Shown here: in pieces, positions 8,310 to 17,599 of the stretch
Layout: each line of letters begins with the position of its first letter
Numbering within the stretch: position 1 is the stretch's first letter
Made by a program: the position numbers and the translations under genes
The notes under the pieces: model-generated
Seen by the model: the letters and a program-made list of their open reading frames with translations, nothing else
Databases searched by the model: none
Told to the model about the DNA's origin: nothing
Assembly: GCA_023369685.1 (NCBI GenBank)
Contig: SACZ01000004.1
Span: 248,001 to 312,000, forward strand
Source: Prolixibacteraceae bacterium JC049
GTDB taxonomy: Bacteria > Bacteroidota > Bacteroidia > Bacteroidales > Prolixibacteraceae
Length of the DNA: 64,000 nt
Reading direction: 5' to 3'

Positions 8310-10109
8310 CTAGTTTTTTCGAATTTGTTTATCGATTTTATTCATCACCTGCCCTGCCTTGCTATAAATTTCATCCATGTTAGCATTGGCTGCCGATGGA
8401 GCAAAACGTGCAAATTCACATGTTTCTACAATATCGATGAATTCTTTTACTAACTCTTCATCTACCCGATGAGCTGTCAAATTGGTTACAGCAGTACTTT
8501 TATTCAAATTAGCCACTTCAATGTTTAACTTATCGGCCAGATACCCCCAGAATGCTTTTAATACAGCATCGTAGAACTCTTCCTGCTTGTTGGCTTTCTG
8601 GAACGAAGCAGCTTGTTTCAAGTGTTTACGAGCCAACTTACTTGCTCGCTTATTCTTAACTAGAGCTACATTCGCATTGTCTTTAATGCGCTTCTGATTA
8701 ACAAAGTAAACAATTGCCAATGCAATAACAATTAGCAAATACCACAAATAGAAAGTCATTGTGCCAAAGAAAGTTTCTCCTTTTTGCTTCAGTTTGTAGT
8801 TGTCTAATTTTATATAACGAATATCTTTCCCAATAAAACGTACATCTTCTTTTGAGAACGACGATACAACAGTTGCATTTTCAGCATCATCACCTTTTTC
8901 AACCTCGATGGTATAAGGCTGTGTCGACTTGGTTACAAATTTCTTTGCTTTCGGATTGAAATAAGTAAAGCTAACAGCCGGAATAGTATAAGTTCCTGCC
9001 GAACGAGGCTGGAAGATATATTCAAAAGTTGTTGTTCCAACGGTACCTTTAGCAGTGCTTGTTGAGCTTGTATTCGATTTAGGATCGTAAATCTCGAAGT
9101 CGGCAGGGAAATCCACCTTCGGACTTTCAACCAATTGAATGTTTCCATTACCCGAAATTGTCACACGCAATGCCACTGCATCGTTGGTCTTCATTTTCGT
9201 TTTATCAATGGTCGATTTAATCTTAAAGTTACCTACTGCACCAGAAAAATCAGCTGGTTTCTGTGGCAATGGCTTTACATTTAAAGTAACAGGCTTACTA
9301 GTTGCTGTCACCTTTACTGCAGTTGGTGTTTCAAAGAAATCGTCGAATAAACTTCTTCCCCTTCGCTGCTGCATTACCTGACAAACCAATTCGAAAGGCT
9401 CAATTTTTATCTTTCCACTTTGCTGAGGATAAAGCAATGTTTTTTTAATTGTTGCCGAATGATATACCTCTCCTTTGTAAACTTCTCTTTTTAACTGAGC
9501 TTGTTCCTGGTTATCCAGATCTTGTGTCCAGAAACCAGTAAATGCAGGAAATTTCTGATCCAACAAATTGTTTACATTAACTCGTGTATACAATTTCATA
9601 GTTGCCAATACATGTTCTCCTTCATATACAGAAGACTTATCCAGTTCAACAGTAACAAACAAATCTTTCTTGCTTACTTTCCCTGTTTGAACACGCTGTT
9701 CGCGCTGATTCTGTTGCTGACGAGTCTGTCCTTTTACCACCTCTATCTCGAGCGCATTGGATTGGTATGTTTTACCTCTTGCATTAATAGATGCAGGTAA
9801 TACTCTGAACTTACCAGTTTTCTTTGCGCGAAGAATGTAAGTATACGAATAGGTGACCGATTGAGTCATCTTTCCGTTTATATTACTAAACTGCTGCGAA
9901 GTAGACTGGCTAGGCCCCATTAATACGTCGAAATCGGTAAGATTAGGAAGTTTTAAATTCTCACCTCTTTCGTTTAGTGCAAATGAAAGCCTGAACTGTT
10001 CGTTCATAGTCACTACAGATGGAGCCGACATGGTAAATTTAATCCGATCGGCTTTACTCTGGAATGCCAGAAATAATACAGTGAATATGAGTGCAATTCT
10101 CTTATTCAT
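8310..10109 (-). CDS. batD: BatD, large membrane-anchored periplasmic protein
   Basis: 599 residues with a signal peptide (about 1-20), a long beta-rich extracytoplasmic part, a membrane helix around 455-475 ('TFYLWYLLIVIALAIVYF') and a basic helical cytoplasmic tail. The domain 'FRLSFALNERGENLKLPNL' near the N-terminus and 'YTYILRAKKTGKFRVLPAS' are typical of the BatD family. It lies between batC and batE, and the tail probably contacts other Bat or MoxR components (inference). Confidence 0.9.
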   Translation of the reverse strand: MNKRIALIFTVLFLAFQSKADRIKFTMSAPSVVTMNEQFRLSFALNERGENLKLPNLTDFDVLMGPSQSTSQQFSNINGKMTQSVTYSYTYILRAKKTGKFRVLPASINARGKTYQSNALEIEVVKGQTRQQQNQREQRVQTGKVSKKDLFVTVELDKSSVYEGEHVLATMKLYTRVNVNNLLDQKFPAFTGFWTQDLDNQEQAQLKREVYKGEVYHSATIKKTLLYPQQSGKIKIEPFELVCQVMQQRRGRSLFDDFFETPTAVKVTATSKPVTLNVKPLPQKPADFSGAVGNFKIKSTIDKTKMKTNDAVALRVTISGNGNIQLVESPKVDFPADFEIYDPKSNTSSTSTAKGTVGTTTFEYIFQPRSAGTYTIPAVSFTYFNPKAKKFVTKSTQPYTIEVEKGDDAENATVVSSFSKEDVRFIGKDIRYIKLDNYKLKQKGETFFGTMTFYLWYLLIVIALAIVYFVNQKRIKDNANVALVKNKRASKLARKHLKQAASFQKANKQEEFYDAVLKAFWGYLADKLNIEVANLNKSTAVTNLTAHRVDEELVKEFIDIVETCEFARFAPSAANANMDEIYSKAGQVMNKIDKQIRKN

Positions 10110-10172
10110 ATTGGGTACAATTAGATTTTTAATTCAACTTCAAAAATACAAAAACGTTATCAGCTATTGGTG

Positions 10173-10997
10173 CTACCAATCTTTCTCTGTTTTCTTCACT
10201 TTAGCTTTAGCGGCCTTCGCTTTCTTCATTTTATCCTGAGCTTTTTTCTCCTGATTCATAAGAGCTTTTAGCATCTGCTCAGCATTCTTCTTCGAAATTT
10301 TAGGCTGCTGCTGTTGTTGCTTTTGCTGATCTTTCTTCTTGTCTTTGTTTTTATTCTGATTCTGTTTATTCTTGTCTTTATCCTTCTTTTTATCTTTATT
10401 CTTGTCCTTGTCTTTATCTTTCTTATCCTTGTTCTGATCTTTATTTTTATCCTTATTCTGGTCTTTCTTCTTATCCTTGTTTTTGTCTTTCTTCTTGTCC
10501 TTGTTCTGCTGATCTTTATTCTTCTGCTTTTGCTTCTCTTGTTCTTTCTTCATCTTCTGAGCAAAAGCCAAATTGTATTTTGTTTCCAGATCGCGAGGAT
10601 TATGACGCAAGGCATTTTTGTAAGCAGCAATACTTTCATCAATCTTCTTTTGTTGAAGTAAAGCATTTCCCAGGTTATGGTAAACCTGCGATTTGTGCAT
10701 CGAATCGGTTACTTGCTCCAGAATATCCTGAAAACGCCCGGTTGCCTCCTCCAGTTTACCCTGCTTGTACAAAGCATCAGCTAAGTTAAAATTCCACTTC
10801 GGATCGTTAGGACGTAAATCCAACCCTTTTCGGTAAGCTGTTTCTGCCTGACTAAAGCGTGCAGTATCCAGCTTTACTGTATCTTTTAATGCCTCTTTAA
10901 ATATTGAGTTTCCTTTACGAATAAACTTACGCTCATTCTGGGCTTGTGCCGAAACAATAATCAGAAGCAATGAAAATATAAATAGTATCTTCTTCAT
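10173..10997 (-). CDS. batC: BatC, TPR protein with a long Lys/Asp/Asn/Gln-rich tail
   Basis: 274 residues from the ATG at 10997, which opens a clear signal peptide (1-19) and falls 6 bp downstream of the batB stop; the frame extends upstream into batB but those residues look non-native. TPR repeats span about 42-148 ('NLGNALLQQKKIDESIAAYKNAL' region). Residues 149-231 are almost only K, D, N, Q and E in short repeats, a highly charged segment probably unstructured. The C-terminal 'ISKKNAEQMLKALMNQEKKAQ' region is helical, as in other BatC proteins. Third of the four canonical Bat TPR/VWA partners here. Confidence 0.88.
   Translation of the reverse strand: MKKILFIFSLLLIIVSAQAQNERKFIRKGNSIFKEALKDTVKLDTARFSQAETAYRKGLDLRPNDPKWNFNLADALYKQGKLEEATGRFQDILEQVTDSMHKSQVYHNLGNALLQQKKIDESIAAYKNALRHNPRDLETKYNLAFAQKMKKEQEKQKQKNKDQQNKDKKKDKNKDKKKDQNKDKNKDQNKDKKDKDKDKNKDKKKDKDKNKQNQNKNKDKKKDQQKQQQQQPKISKKNAEQMLKALMNQEKKAQDKMKKAKAAKAKVKKTEKDW
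10305..10553 (-). repeat. Degenerate tandem repeat inside batC
   Basis: About 250 bp of imperfect short repeats (units such as AAAGACAAGAA and AATAAAGAT on the coding strand) encode the K/D/N/Q segment, residues 149-231. All units stay in frame, so the array can vary in length without breaking batC. Confidence 0.8.
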
Positions 10998-11002
10998 GTC
11001 TC

Positions 11003-12040
11003 TTAATTTTTGGTACCAAACAAGCGATACTTTTTCAACCATTTGTTCTTACGCTCCAATATAACAGCTTCTAAAAGCAGGAAGAAAATTCCCAATGCCA
11101 ATAACACCTGAAACTGTTCATCGTATTCCGAATAAACCTTCGATTCCATTTCTACTTTCTCCAATTTATTCATTTCATCGAAAAGTCGGCTTAAACCAAT
11201 TTTAGAGTTGTTAGCTCGAATGTAGATTCCTTTTCCTGCCGCTGCAATTTGCTGCAACATATCTTCATTTAATTTAGTTACAACCACTTTCCCATTCTTA
11301 TCACGACGGTAATCTTTTTGTCCACGTTCATTCACTACCGGAATTGGAGCTCCTTGAGGCAATCCCATTCCAATGGTATGTACAATAATTCCTTTTTCCG
11401 CAGCGTCGGCAGCAATGGCTACTGCATCATCTTCGTGGTTTTCCCCATCGGTGATAATAATTAATGCTTTATTCTTCTCCGTATCGGGGCTGAACGAGCG
11501 CATTCCCAATTCAATGGCTTTACCAATTGCTGTTCCCTGCACAGGAACAATGCCTGTATTTACCGATTCCAAAAACAATTTAGCTGAAGCATAATCGTTG
11601 GTAATAGGCAACTGCACAAATGCATCGCCGGCAAAAACCAATAGACCAATGCGGTCGTCGTGCATACGCTCTACCATTTTAGAAATGGCACGTTTTGAGC
11701 GCTCCAGACGGTTAGGCTGGATATCTTCGGCCAACATACTATTGGAAACATCGAGTGCAATAACCACTTCAACGCCTTTACGTTTTACTTTTTTCAGTTT
11801 TGAACCAAACTGAGGTTGCGATAAGCCTAGAATGATGAACGCCATTCCCAACATTAGAAACAGGTATTTCAAAGTAGGGCGAGTACCTGAAACATTGGGC
11901 ATTAATTCGGCTAATAATTCAGGATTACCAAATTCTTTCAATGCTTTTTTTCGGCGCATGCGAGAGTACCAATAAATCAGAAGAAAAACCGGTATAACCA
12001 AAAGGCCGTATAAATATTCTGGATGTCCGAATCTGAACAT
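11003..12040 (-). CDS. batB: BatB, membrane-anchored von Willebrand factor A protein
   Basis: 345 residues: N-terminal membrane helices (about 8-26 and 57-74), a VWA domain (about 90-280) with an intact MIDAS motif DxSxS at Asp97-Ser99-Ser101 in 'ALDVSNSM' and 'IITDGENHEDD', then a C-terminal helix (about 313-328). It is a paralogue of batA next door. The VWA domain probably binds a metal and a protein partner at the membrane. It starts 22 bp after batA ends. Confidence 0.92.
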   Translation of the reverse strand: MFRFGHPEYLYGLLVIPVFLLIYWYSRMRRKKALKEFGNPELLAELMPNVSGTRPTLKYLFLMLGMAFIILGLSQPQFGSKLKKVKRKGVEVVIALDVSNSMLAEDIQPNRLERSKRAISKMVERMHDDRIGLLVFAGDAFVQLPITNDYASAKLFLESVNTGIVPVQGTAIGKAIELGMRSFSPDTEKNKALIIITDGENHEDDAVAIAADAAEKGIIVHTIGMGLPQGAPIPVVNERGQKDYRRDKNGKVVVTKLNEDMLQQIAAAGKGIYIRANNSKIGLSRLFDEMNKLEKVEMESKVYSEYDEQFQVLLALGIFFLLLEAVILERKNKWLKKYRLFGTKN

Positions 12041-12062
12041 GATCTTTAATTTTTAATGATAC

Positions 12063-13088
12063 CTATGGAATTGATCTCAGGAAAACAGCTTGAATAAGCA
12101 GTGCCAAACCGAAAATCAGCAAAGCAGGGATAGCAAAACGCTGAAACTCTTCATCGCGCTTACTGAACTCTTTCACTTCAATCTTCGTTTTCTCCAGTTT
12201 ATCAATTTCGGTATATATTTCTTTTAGTTTCTCATTGTCGGTTGCACGGAAGTAACGTCCACCAGTTGTTTCAGCAATTTGCTCCAGTGTCTCTTCATCA
12301 ATTTTTACTTCCACATCTCTGATTTGAGTTTGCACGCCTCCAAATGGCGACTGAACCTGAATTGGATATGGTGCAGTACCAATTGTTCCTACTCCAATAG
12401 TATAAACTCGAATACCGAAAGTCTTTGCCAGCTCAGCAGCCGTTTTAGGAGCAATCTCTCCTTTGTTGTTCTCTCCATCGGTAAGCAGAATTACCACTTT
12501 ACTCTTGGCGTTACTATCTTTCAATCGAGCCACTGCTTGTGCCAATCCGTTTCCAATGGCAGTACCATCTTCTATGGGGCGACGCTGTGGATCTTTAAAC
12601 ATGTCGATATCTTTAAAAAGATTGATCAACACGGCATGGTCGGTTGTCAACGGACATTGCGTGAAACTTTCGCCACTAAATACTACCAAACCAATCTTAT
12701 CGTTTCTTCGACCTGAAATAAACTCTACTGCTACATTTTGTGCGGCAGACAAACGATCAGGAACAAAGTCGCGTGCCAACATGGAGCTGGAAACGTCCAG
12801 TGCAATTACCACATCGATACCTTCTGTTGTTACATTTTGCCAGCTTTCCGACGACTGAGGACGAGCCAAAGCAACAATCAGAAGCCCTACTACTGCCATT
12901 TTTAGTACAAATACAAAATGACGCAGTACATGACGAAATGTTATAGGTATGTTTTCCAATCCTTTAATGGTAGAAATCTGCAAACTGGCACTTAATTTTC
13001 TATGGCGCCAGATATAGACTCCCAGCATTGGAACCAGAATAAACAGTAAATACAAATATTCAGGATTCGCAAAAATATACTTGCTCAT
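12063..13088 (-). CDS. batA: BatA, membrane-anchored von Willebrand factor A protein
   Basis: 341 residues with two N-terminal membrane helices (about 9-27 and 57-75), a VWA domain with MIDAS Asp98-Ser100-Ser102 ('ALDVSSSM') and 'ILLTDGENNKGE', and a C-terminal helix ('ALLIFGLALLIQAVFL'). Together with BatB it forms the VWA core of the Bat system, which works with the MoxR ATPase encoded upstream. It is 11 bp from the preceding gene. Confidence 0.92.
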   Translation of the reverse strand: MSKYIFANPEYLYLLFILVPMLGVYIWRHRKLSASLQISTIKGLENIPITFRHVLRHFVFVLKMAVVGLLIVALARPQSSESWQNVTTEGIDVVIALDVSSSMLARDFVPDRLSAAQNVAVEFISGRRNDKIGLVVFSGESFTQCPLTTDHAVLINLFKDIDMFKDPQRRPIEDGTAIGNGLAQAVARLKDSNAKSKVVILLTDGENNKGEIAPKTAAELAKTFGIRVYTIGVGTIGTAPYPIQVQSPFGGVQTQIRDVEVKIDEETLEQIAETTGGRYFRATDNEKLKEIYTEIDKLEKTKIEVKEFSKRDEEFQRFAIPALLIFGLALLIQAVFLRSIP

Positions 13089-13099
13089 AATCGTTCGCT

Positions 13100-14092
13100 T
13101 TACTTCAGTTCTACTTCTTCTCCTTCACGGTCATCAACCGGTTTCTCTGGTCGCTTCTTCTCTTCCATTTTTGTTTGATTAACAAAGAAGAAAGAGTTAG
13201 CCAGTGAAATCTGGTTGTCGTCAGGAAGAGGTTTATACTTGGCAAACTTCACCAGGTCGGCCAATTGTAACACCTGAGTCAGTTGTTCTTTAGCCTTTTC
13301 GGTTATTAAGCCTTTGTTAGCCGTTAAATCGCGTAATATCTCATCGGTAGTCGACTCCATGGCTGGCACCTCGAAACGGTATTCGATATAATTACGCAAA
13401 ATATCAGTCATGTCACTGTAATATTGCTTCTCTTTATCGTCCTTCCAAAGCGCTTCCGATTTAACTCGCTCTAATTCGCGCAACGCAATAATGTGTGCCG
13501 GTTCTAACGGTTTAGGAGGAGGTCCAACCAACGATTGTCCTCTTTTTCTACGACGAATGGTATAGAAAATCAGGAAGATTATTCCACCTAAAATTATCAC
13601 TCCTAAAATATAAGGCGAAACCTCTTTCAGTGTAAGTGGTGCTTCGTGTGGTGGCTTAATATCTGTAATTCCCTTTTGCAAATCCACATCGAATGAGCCA
13701 ACATTTAGTGTTAGTGCATTACTTTTGAGTGAATCCTTTACATTTTTAAAGTCGAGTTTAAAATAGAAAGGAGGAATTTGATGTTGTCCACTATCAAAGC
13801 TGGTTACCACAAAATTCTGATAAATATGCAGTTGATTGTTATCCAACTTAACGGTATCGATTTTCGATCGACGAACAATCTCTACATTCGGAGTTAAGGT
13901 ATCGCTTGGAGTAGGAAATGCAACGATAGCATCTGCCGGCTGTTTTACTTCCAACCGCAGGTTTATCTGGTCGCCCAACATGATATGAGTGCTATCCAAT
14001 ACAGCCTTAGTGGTAATCTCCTGGGCTTGTACCGATGTCATGCTCATTCCAATTAGAAAGCACCCTACACCTATTTTTGTTAAAACCTTCAT
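13100..14092 (-). CDS. BatD-like membrane protein of the Bat operon
   Basis: 330 residues: signal peptide (1-23, cleavage near 'VQAQE'), a beta-rich extracytoplasmic domain (about 25-135) similar in style to the N-terminus of BatD, one membrane helix (about 161-178), then a basic and helical cytoplasmic part with 'YYSDMTDILRNYIEYRF' as seen in Bat-linked proteins. In Bacteroidota a protein of this kind usually sits between the DUF58 gene and batA. The family name is not certain and its function is not known. Confidence 0.75.
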   Translation of the reverse strand: MKVLTKIGVGCFLIGMSMTSVQAQEITTKAVLDSTHIMLGDQINLRLEVKQPADAIVAFPTPSDTLTPNVEIVRRSKIDTVKLDNNQLHIYQNFVVTSFDSGQHQIPPFYFKLDFKNVKDSLKSNALTLNVGSFDVDLQKGITDIKPPHEAPLTLKEVSPYILGVIILGGIIFLIFYTIRRRKRGQSLVGPPPKPLEPAHIIALRELERVKSEALWKDDKEKQYYSDMTDILRNYIEYRFEVPAMESTTDEILRDLTANKGLITEKAKEQLTQVLQLADLVKFAKYKPLPDDNQISLANSFFFVNQTKMEEKKRPEKPVDDREGEEVELK

Positions 14093-14126
14093 TTGCGTTT
14101 ATTCTGATCAATTAGTTTTGCGTTGA

Positions 14127-15002
14127 CTAAGCTCCGCGTTTACGAAACAGAGCCATCAACGATTTCACGTAATCTTCTTGCGTATCGATATTCACATAGT
14201 CGATTCCCGACTTAGTTAGAATATCGTGAACATGCTGCGATTGCTTCTTCCACCATGCTTCGTACATCATGCGGGTTTTCTTGTTAGAAGTATCCACCCA
14301 TGTGTAAGCGCCGGTTTCTGCATCTTTCATTTTAATCAGCCCAACAGGAGGCAGCTGCGTTTCGCGCTTATCGAAAATGCGTAATCCAACCATATCATGC
14401 TTATTATTGGCAATGGTCAATGCATTTTGCATTTCGCTGCTCTCATCCATAAAGTCAGAAATTACGAATGTGGTACATCGTTTTTTTATGGCATTGGTTA
14501 AATACCTCACTGCTTCAGGAATATTGGTGGTGCGATGTTCCGGAGTGAACTCAATCAACTCTCGAATGATACGCAATGTGTGTGTTTTCCCTTTTTTAGG
14601 CGGAATAAACTTCTCTACCTTATCGGAAAAGAAAACCACACCAATTTTATCGTTATTGGTAATTGCCGAAAAAGCCAAGACTGCTGCAATTTCAGTAATT
14701 ACATTCTTTTTCAGTTTCTCGAAAGATCCGAATTCGCGAGATCCACTAACATCAATTAAAAGCATAACGGTTAGCTCTCTCTCCTCTTCAAAAATCTTAA
14801 TGAACGGTTCGTTATAGCGTGCAGTAACATTCCAGTCGATGTTTCTTACATCATCGCCATATTGGTATTTACGCACCTCACTAAATGCCATTCCTCGACC
14901 TTTGAAAGCACTATGGTACTCTCCGGCAAAGATATTGCGCGACAAACCGCGGGTTTTTATCTCAATCTTTCGAACTTTCTTTAACAGATCACTGGTTTCC
15001 AA
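14127..15002 (-). CDS. DUF58 domain protein (MoxR partner)
   Basis: 291-residue cytoplasmic protein with the DUF58 signature 'YGDDVRNIDWNVTARYNEP' (about 49-67), followed by a VWA-like fold that starts 'LLIDVSGSREFG' (DxSxS). DUF58 genes are nearly always next to moxR and are thought to link the MoxR ATPase to membrane VWA proteins. Here it lies between moxR and the BatD-like gene. Confidence 0.9.
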   Translation of the reverse strand: METSDLLKKVRKIEIKTRGLSRNIFAGEYHSAFKGRGMAFSEVRKYQYGDDVRNIDWNVTARYNEPFIKIFEEERELTVMLLIDVSGSREFGSFEKLKKNVITEIAAVLAFSAITNNDKIGVVFFSDKVEKFIPPKKGKTHTLRIIRELIEFTPEHRTTNIPEAVRYLTNAIKKRCTTFVISDFMDESSEMQNALTIANNKHDMVGLRIFDKRETQLPPVGLIKMKDAETGAYTWVDTSNKKTRMMYEAWWKKQSQHVHDILTKSGIDYVNIDTQEDYVKSLMALFRKRGA

Positions 15003-15084
15003 AATACTTCGTTTTTAATTCGTTAATAAGAAGAAAAATGAAACGAAGGCTGCCGAAACCACCGACAACCTAATCAGTGAATGA

Positions 15085-16086
15085 CTATGGTACCTCTACC
15101 ACATTCAAGATTTCATTGATGATATCTTCCGATGTGATATTGTTGGCTTCTGCTTCGTAGCTAACTCCAATACGGTGACGCAATACATCATGACATACAG
15201 CACGAACATCTTCTGGGATAACGTATCCACGGCGCTTAATAAATGCATAAGCTTTAGCTGCCGATGCCAAACTAATACTTGCACGAGGAGATCCTCCGAA
15301 AGCAATCATGTTGCTGTATTTCTCTAAACCATACTCTTCTGGAGTACGAGTAGCAAACACAATGTCGACAATGTATTTCTGGATTTTCTCATCCATGTAC
15401 ACCTCTTTCACTACGTCGCGAGCACGATTAATATCTTCTGGTTTAAGAATAGTAGAAGGTTGTGGATATTGTTTCAACATATTCTGCTGAATAATAATTC
15501 GCTCTTCTTCTTTCTTTGGATATTTAATTACCACTTTCAGCATGAAACGGTCAACTTGCGCTTCAGGAAGTGGGTAAGTTCCTTCTTGCTCGATAGGGTT
15601 TTGTGTAGCCATTACCAAGAATGGTTCTGGAAGCTTGAATGTATTCTCACCAATTGTTACCTGGCGTTCCTGCATAGCTTCTAACAATGCCGACTGAACT
15701 TTTGCCGGAGCACGGTTAATCTCATCGGCCAAGATAAAGTTGGCAAAAATAGGTCCCTTTTTCACTACAAACTCTTCCTTCTTCTGACTGTAGATCATTG
15801 TACCTAACACGTCGGCAGGAAGAAGATCAGGAGTAAACTGGATACGAGAGAAGTCGGCTTCTACAATTTTCGAAAGTGTGGTAATGGCTAATGTCTTTGC
15901 CAATCCAGGAACACCTTCTAAAAGAATGTGGCCATTGGATAGTAATCCAATTAATAAACTTTCAACCAAATGTTGCTGACCAACAATGGTCTTGTTCATT
16001 TCCATAGTGATTAAATCAACAAACGAACTTTCTTGTTGTATTTTCTCATTTAGGGCTCTTATATCAACTGCCTGATTCATTGTCAT
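15085..16086 (-). CDS. moxR: MoxR-family AAA+ ATPase
   Basis: 333 residues: Walker A 'GVPGLAKT' (58-65), Walker B 'ILADE' (118-122), sensor-1 'ATQNP' (160-164), and an arginine-finger region 'EAQVDRF' near 175. MoxR ATPases act as chaperone-like partners of VWA-domain proteins. First gene of the eight-gene bat operon. A second Met two codons in is an equally good start. The gap to truA (204 bp) must hold divergent promoters. Confidence 0.93.
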   Translation of the reverse strand: MTMNQAVDIRALNEKIQQESSFVDLITMEMNKTIVGQQHLVESLLIGLLSNGHILLEGVPGLAKTLAITTLSKIVEADFSRIQFTPDLLPADVLGTMIYSQKKEEFVVKKGPIFANFILADEINRAPAKVQSALLEAMQERQVTIGENTFKLPEPFLVMATQNPIEQEGTYPLPEAQVDRFMLKVVIKYPKKEEERIIIQQNMLKQYPQPSTILKPEDINRARDVVKEVYMDEKIQKYIVDIVFATRTPEEYGLEKYSNMIAFGGSPRASISLASAAKAYAFIKRRGYVIPEDVRAVCHDVLRHRIGVSYEAEANNITSEDIINEILNVVEVP

Positions 16087-16198
16087 ATCAATATTTTTGA
16101 TTTTTGTTTTGCACGAAATTATTTGTTTAACAGACCCCTTTCAGTTTATATTCGTTAAAAAAAGTTAAGGTCAAGTTAAAATGGCCACTAAAGATATT

Positions 16199-16206
16199 TA
16201 AATTTG
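16199..16206 (+). promoter_or_regulatory. Possible -7 promoter element for truA
   Basis: TAAATTTG matches TAnnTTTG and lies 85 bp before the truA start in the moxR/truA divergent gap. No convincing TTTG is found at -33, so support is limited. Confidence 0.35.
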
Positions 16207-16290
16207 TCTGGTTTTTGGTACTTAATCCTTATTAAATTGCAACGAAAGCGCTGTTTTCATTGGGGAAACAGCTTTATTACATAATGAAAC

Positions 16291-17082
16291 ATGGAGTTAA
16301 AAAGATACTTTATACAGCTGGCTTATAACGGAAAAAACTATCACGGATGGCAAATTCAGCCCAATGCCATTTCGGTTCAGGAAGAGCTTAACAAAGCCTT
16401 AACAGTTTTGTTAAAAAATGATATCAATGTGGTGGGTGCAGGAAGAACCGATACAGGTGTTCATGCCAGCTTCTTTGTAGCCCATTTCGAAACAGATGCA
16501 ACATTCGACCCTAAACAACTGACTTACAAACTAAATAGATTCATTCGAGGCCAGGTAAGTGTAGAGCAAATTTTTGAGGTAGATAGCGAAATGCATGCTC
16601 GTTTTAGTGCTCTTTCGCGTTCATACAAATATTTTATATCGAAGAAGAACAATCCTTTCTCTTCTGAGCTGGCTTATCACCATCGGGTTCCACTTGATGT
16701 GGAAAAGATGAATGAAGCCGGGAAAATTCTTTTCGACTATATCGACTTTACCAGCTTCAGTCGTTTACACACCGATGTGAAAACCAATAACTGTAGAATT
16801 GACAAAGTACAATGGACTGAAGATGGCGATTTCTTGGTCTTCGAAATTAAAGCAGACCGCTTTCTGCGTAACATGGTTCGTGCCATTGTAGGGACTCTTA
16901 TTCAGGTTGGAGAAGGCAAATGTACCATAGAAGATTTTCGTAAAATTATTGAAGATAAAAACAGAGGCAGAGCAGGTGCTTCGGCTCCCGGAAATGCTCT
17001 TTTCTTAACCGACATTGAATATCCAGAAGAGGTTAATAATCAGCTGAACCGATCAGCTGGAAGCTTCTTCAAATACTTATAA
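16291..17082 (+). CDS. truA: tRNA pseudouridine synthase A
   Basis: 263 residues. TruA makes pseudouridine at positions 38-40 of the tRNA anticodon stem. The catalytic Asp54 lies in 'GAGRTDTGVHA', the RNA-binding 'YNGKNYHGWQIQP' is at the N-terminus, and 'RFLRNMVRAIVG' is in the C-terminal half. Length and motifs are normal. The VOC gene follows 18 bp later, up to a shared terminator. Confidence 0.95.
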   Translation: MELKRYFIQLAYNGKNYHGWQIQPNAISVQEELNKALTVLLKNDINVVGAGRTDTGVHASFFVAHFETDATFDPKQLTYKLNRFIRGQVSVEQIFEVDSEMHARFSALSRSYKYFISKKNNPFSSELAYHHRVPLDVEKMNEAGKILFDYIDFTSFSRLHTDVKTNNCRIDKVQWTEDGDFLVFEIKADRFLRNMVRAIVGTLIQVGEGKCTIEDFRKIIEDKNRGRAGASAPGNALFLTDIEYPEEVNNQLNRSAGSFFKYL

Positions 17083-17100
17083 AACAAACAATCACCCTTT

Positions 17101-17523
17101 ATGAAACAAAGCATTGTTCACATTGCATTAGTTGTAAAAGATTACGACGATGCCATTGAATTTTATACGAAGAAACTCAACTTCGAATTGTTAGAAGATA
17201 CCTATCAACCAGAACAAGATAAAAGATGGGTAGTAGTAGCTCCTCCTAACTCCAATGGAACAACTATTCTATTGGCCAAAGCTTCGAAACCAGAGCAAGA
17301 AGACTTTATAGGTAACCAAGCAGGAGGCAGAGTATTTCTATTCTTAAATACTGACGATTTCTGGAGAGATTACAATGATATGCTTGCGAAGGGCATTGAA
17401 TTTGTTCGACCACCTAAAGAGGCCGACTATGGCACTGTGGCAGTATTCAAAGATCTTTATGGCAACCTATGGGATTTATTACAACTAAATCCTGATCATC
17501 CCATCTCCATTCGAACATCTTAG
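17101..17523 (+). CDS. VOC-superfamily (glyoxalase-fold) protein
   Basis: 140 residues with the paired beta-alpha-beta-beta-beta units of glyoxalase/bleomycin-resistance proteins: 'QSIVHIALVVKDYDDAIEFY' opening, 'RVFLFLNTDDFWRDY', and the closing 'VAVFKDLYGNLWDLLQL' with a metal-ligand Glu replaced by Asp or Gln. Substrate is unknown. It follows truA closely and precedes a strong terminator, so the two are probably cotranscribed. Confidence 0.85.
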   Translation: MKQSIVHIALVVKDYDDAIEFYTKKLNFELLEDTYQPEQDKRWVVVAPPNSNGTTILLAKASKPEQEDFIGNQAGGRVFLFLNTDDFWRDYNDMLAKGIEFVRPPKEADYGTVAVFKDLYGNLWDLLQLNPDHPISIRTS

Positions 17524-17542
17524 ATCACTTTTAATCTAAATA

Positions 17543-17582
17543 AAAAAAGGCCTTAACACATTGTTGCATTAAGGCCTTTTTC
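17543..17582. terminator. Bidirectional terminator
   Basis: A 13-bp perfect stem (17544-17556 with 17569-17581) containing AAGGCCTT on both arms, with A and T runs at the ends. It lies between the convergent VOC and histidine kinase genes. Confidence 0.9.
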
Positions 17583-17599
17583 GTTCCATGTTATTATTT

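Noticed and set aside
10314-10661. Very hydrophobic 115-residue frame opposite batC
   Set aside because: It is the reverse of the Lys/Asp/Asn/Gln repeat codons, which gives Leu/Ile/Phe/Val; no start context or relatives.
12279-12858. Overlapping 131- and 145-residue frames opposite batA
   Set aside because: Complement of a well-supported VWA gene; compositionally a shadow.
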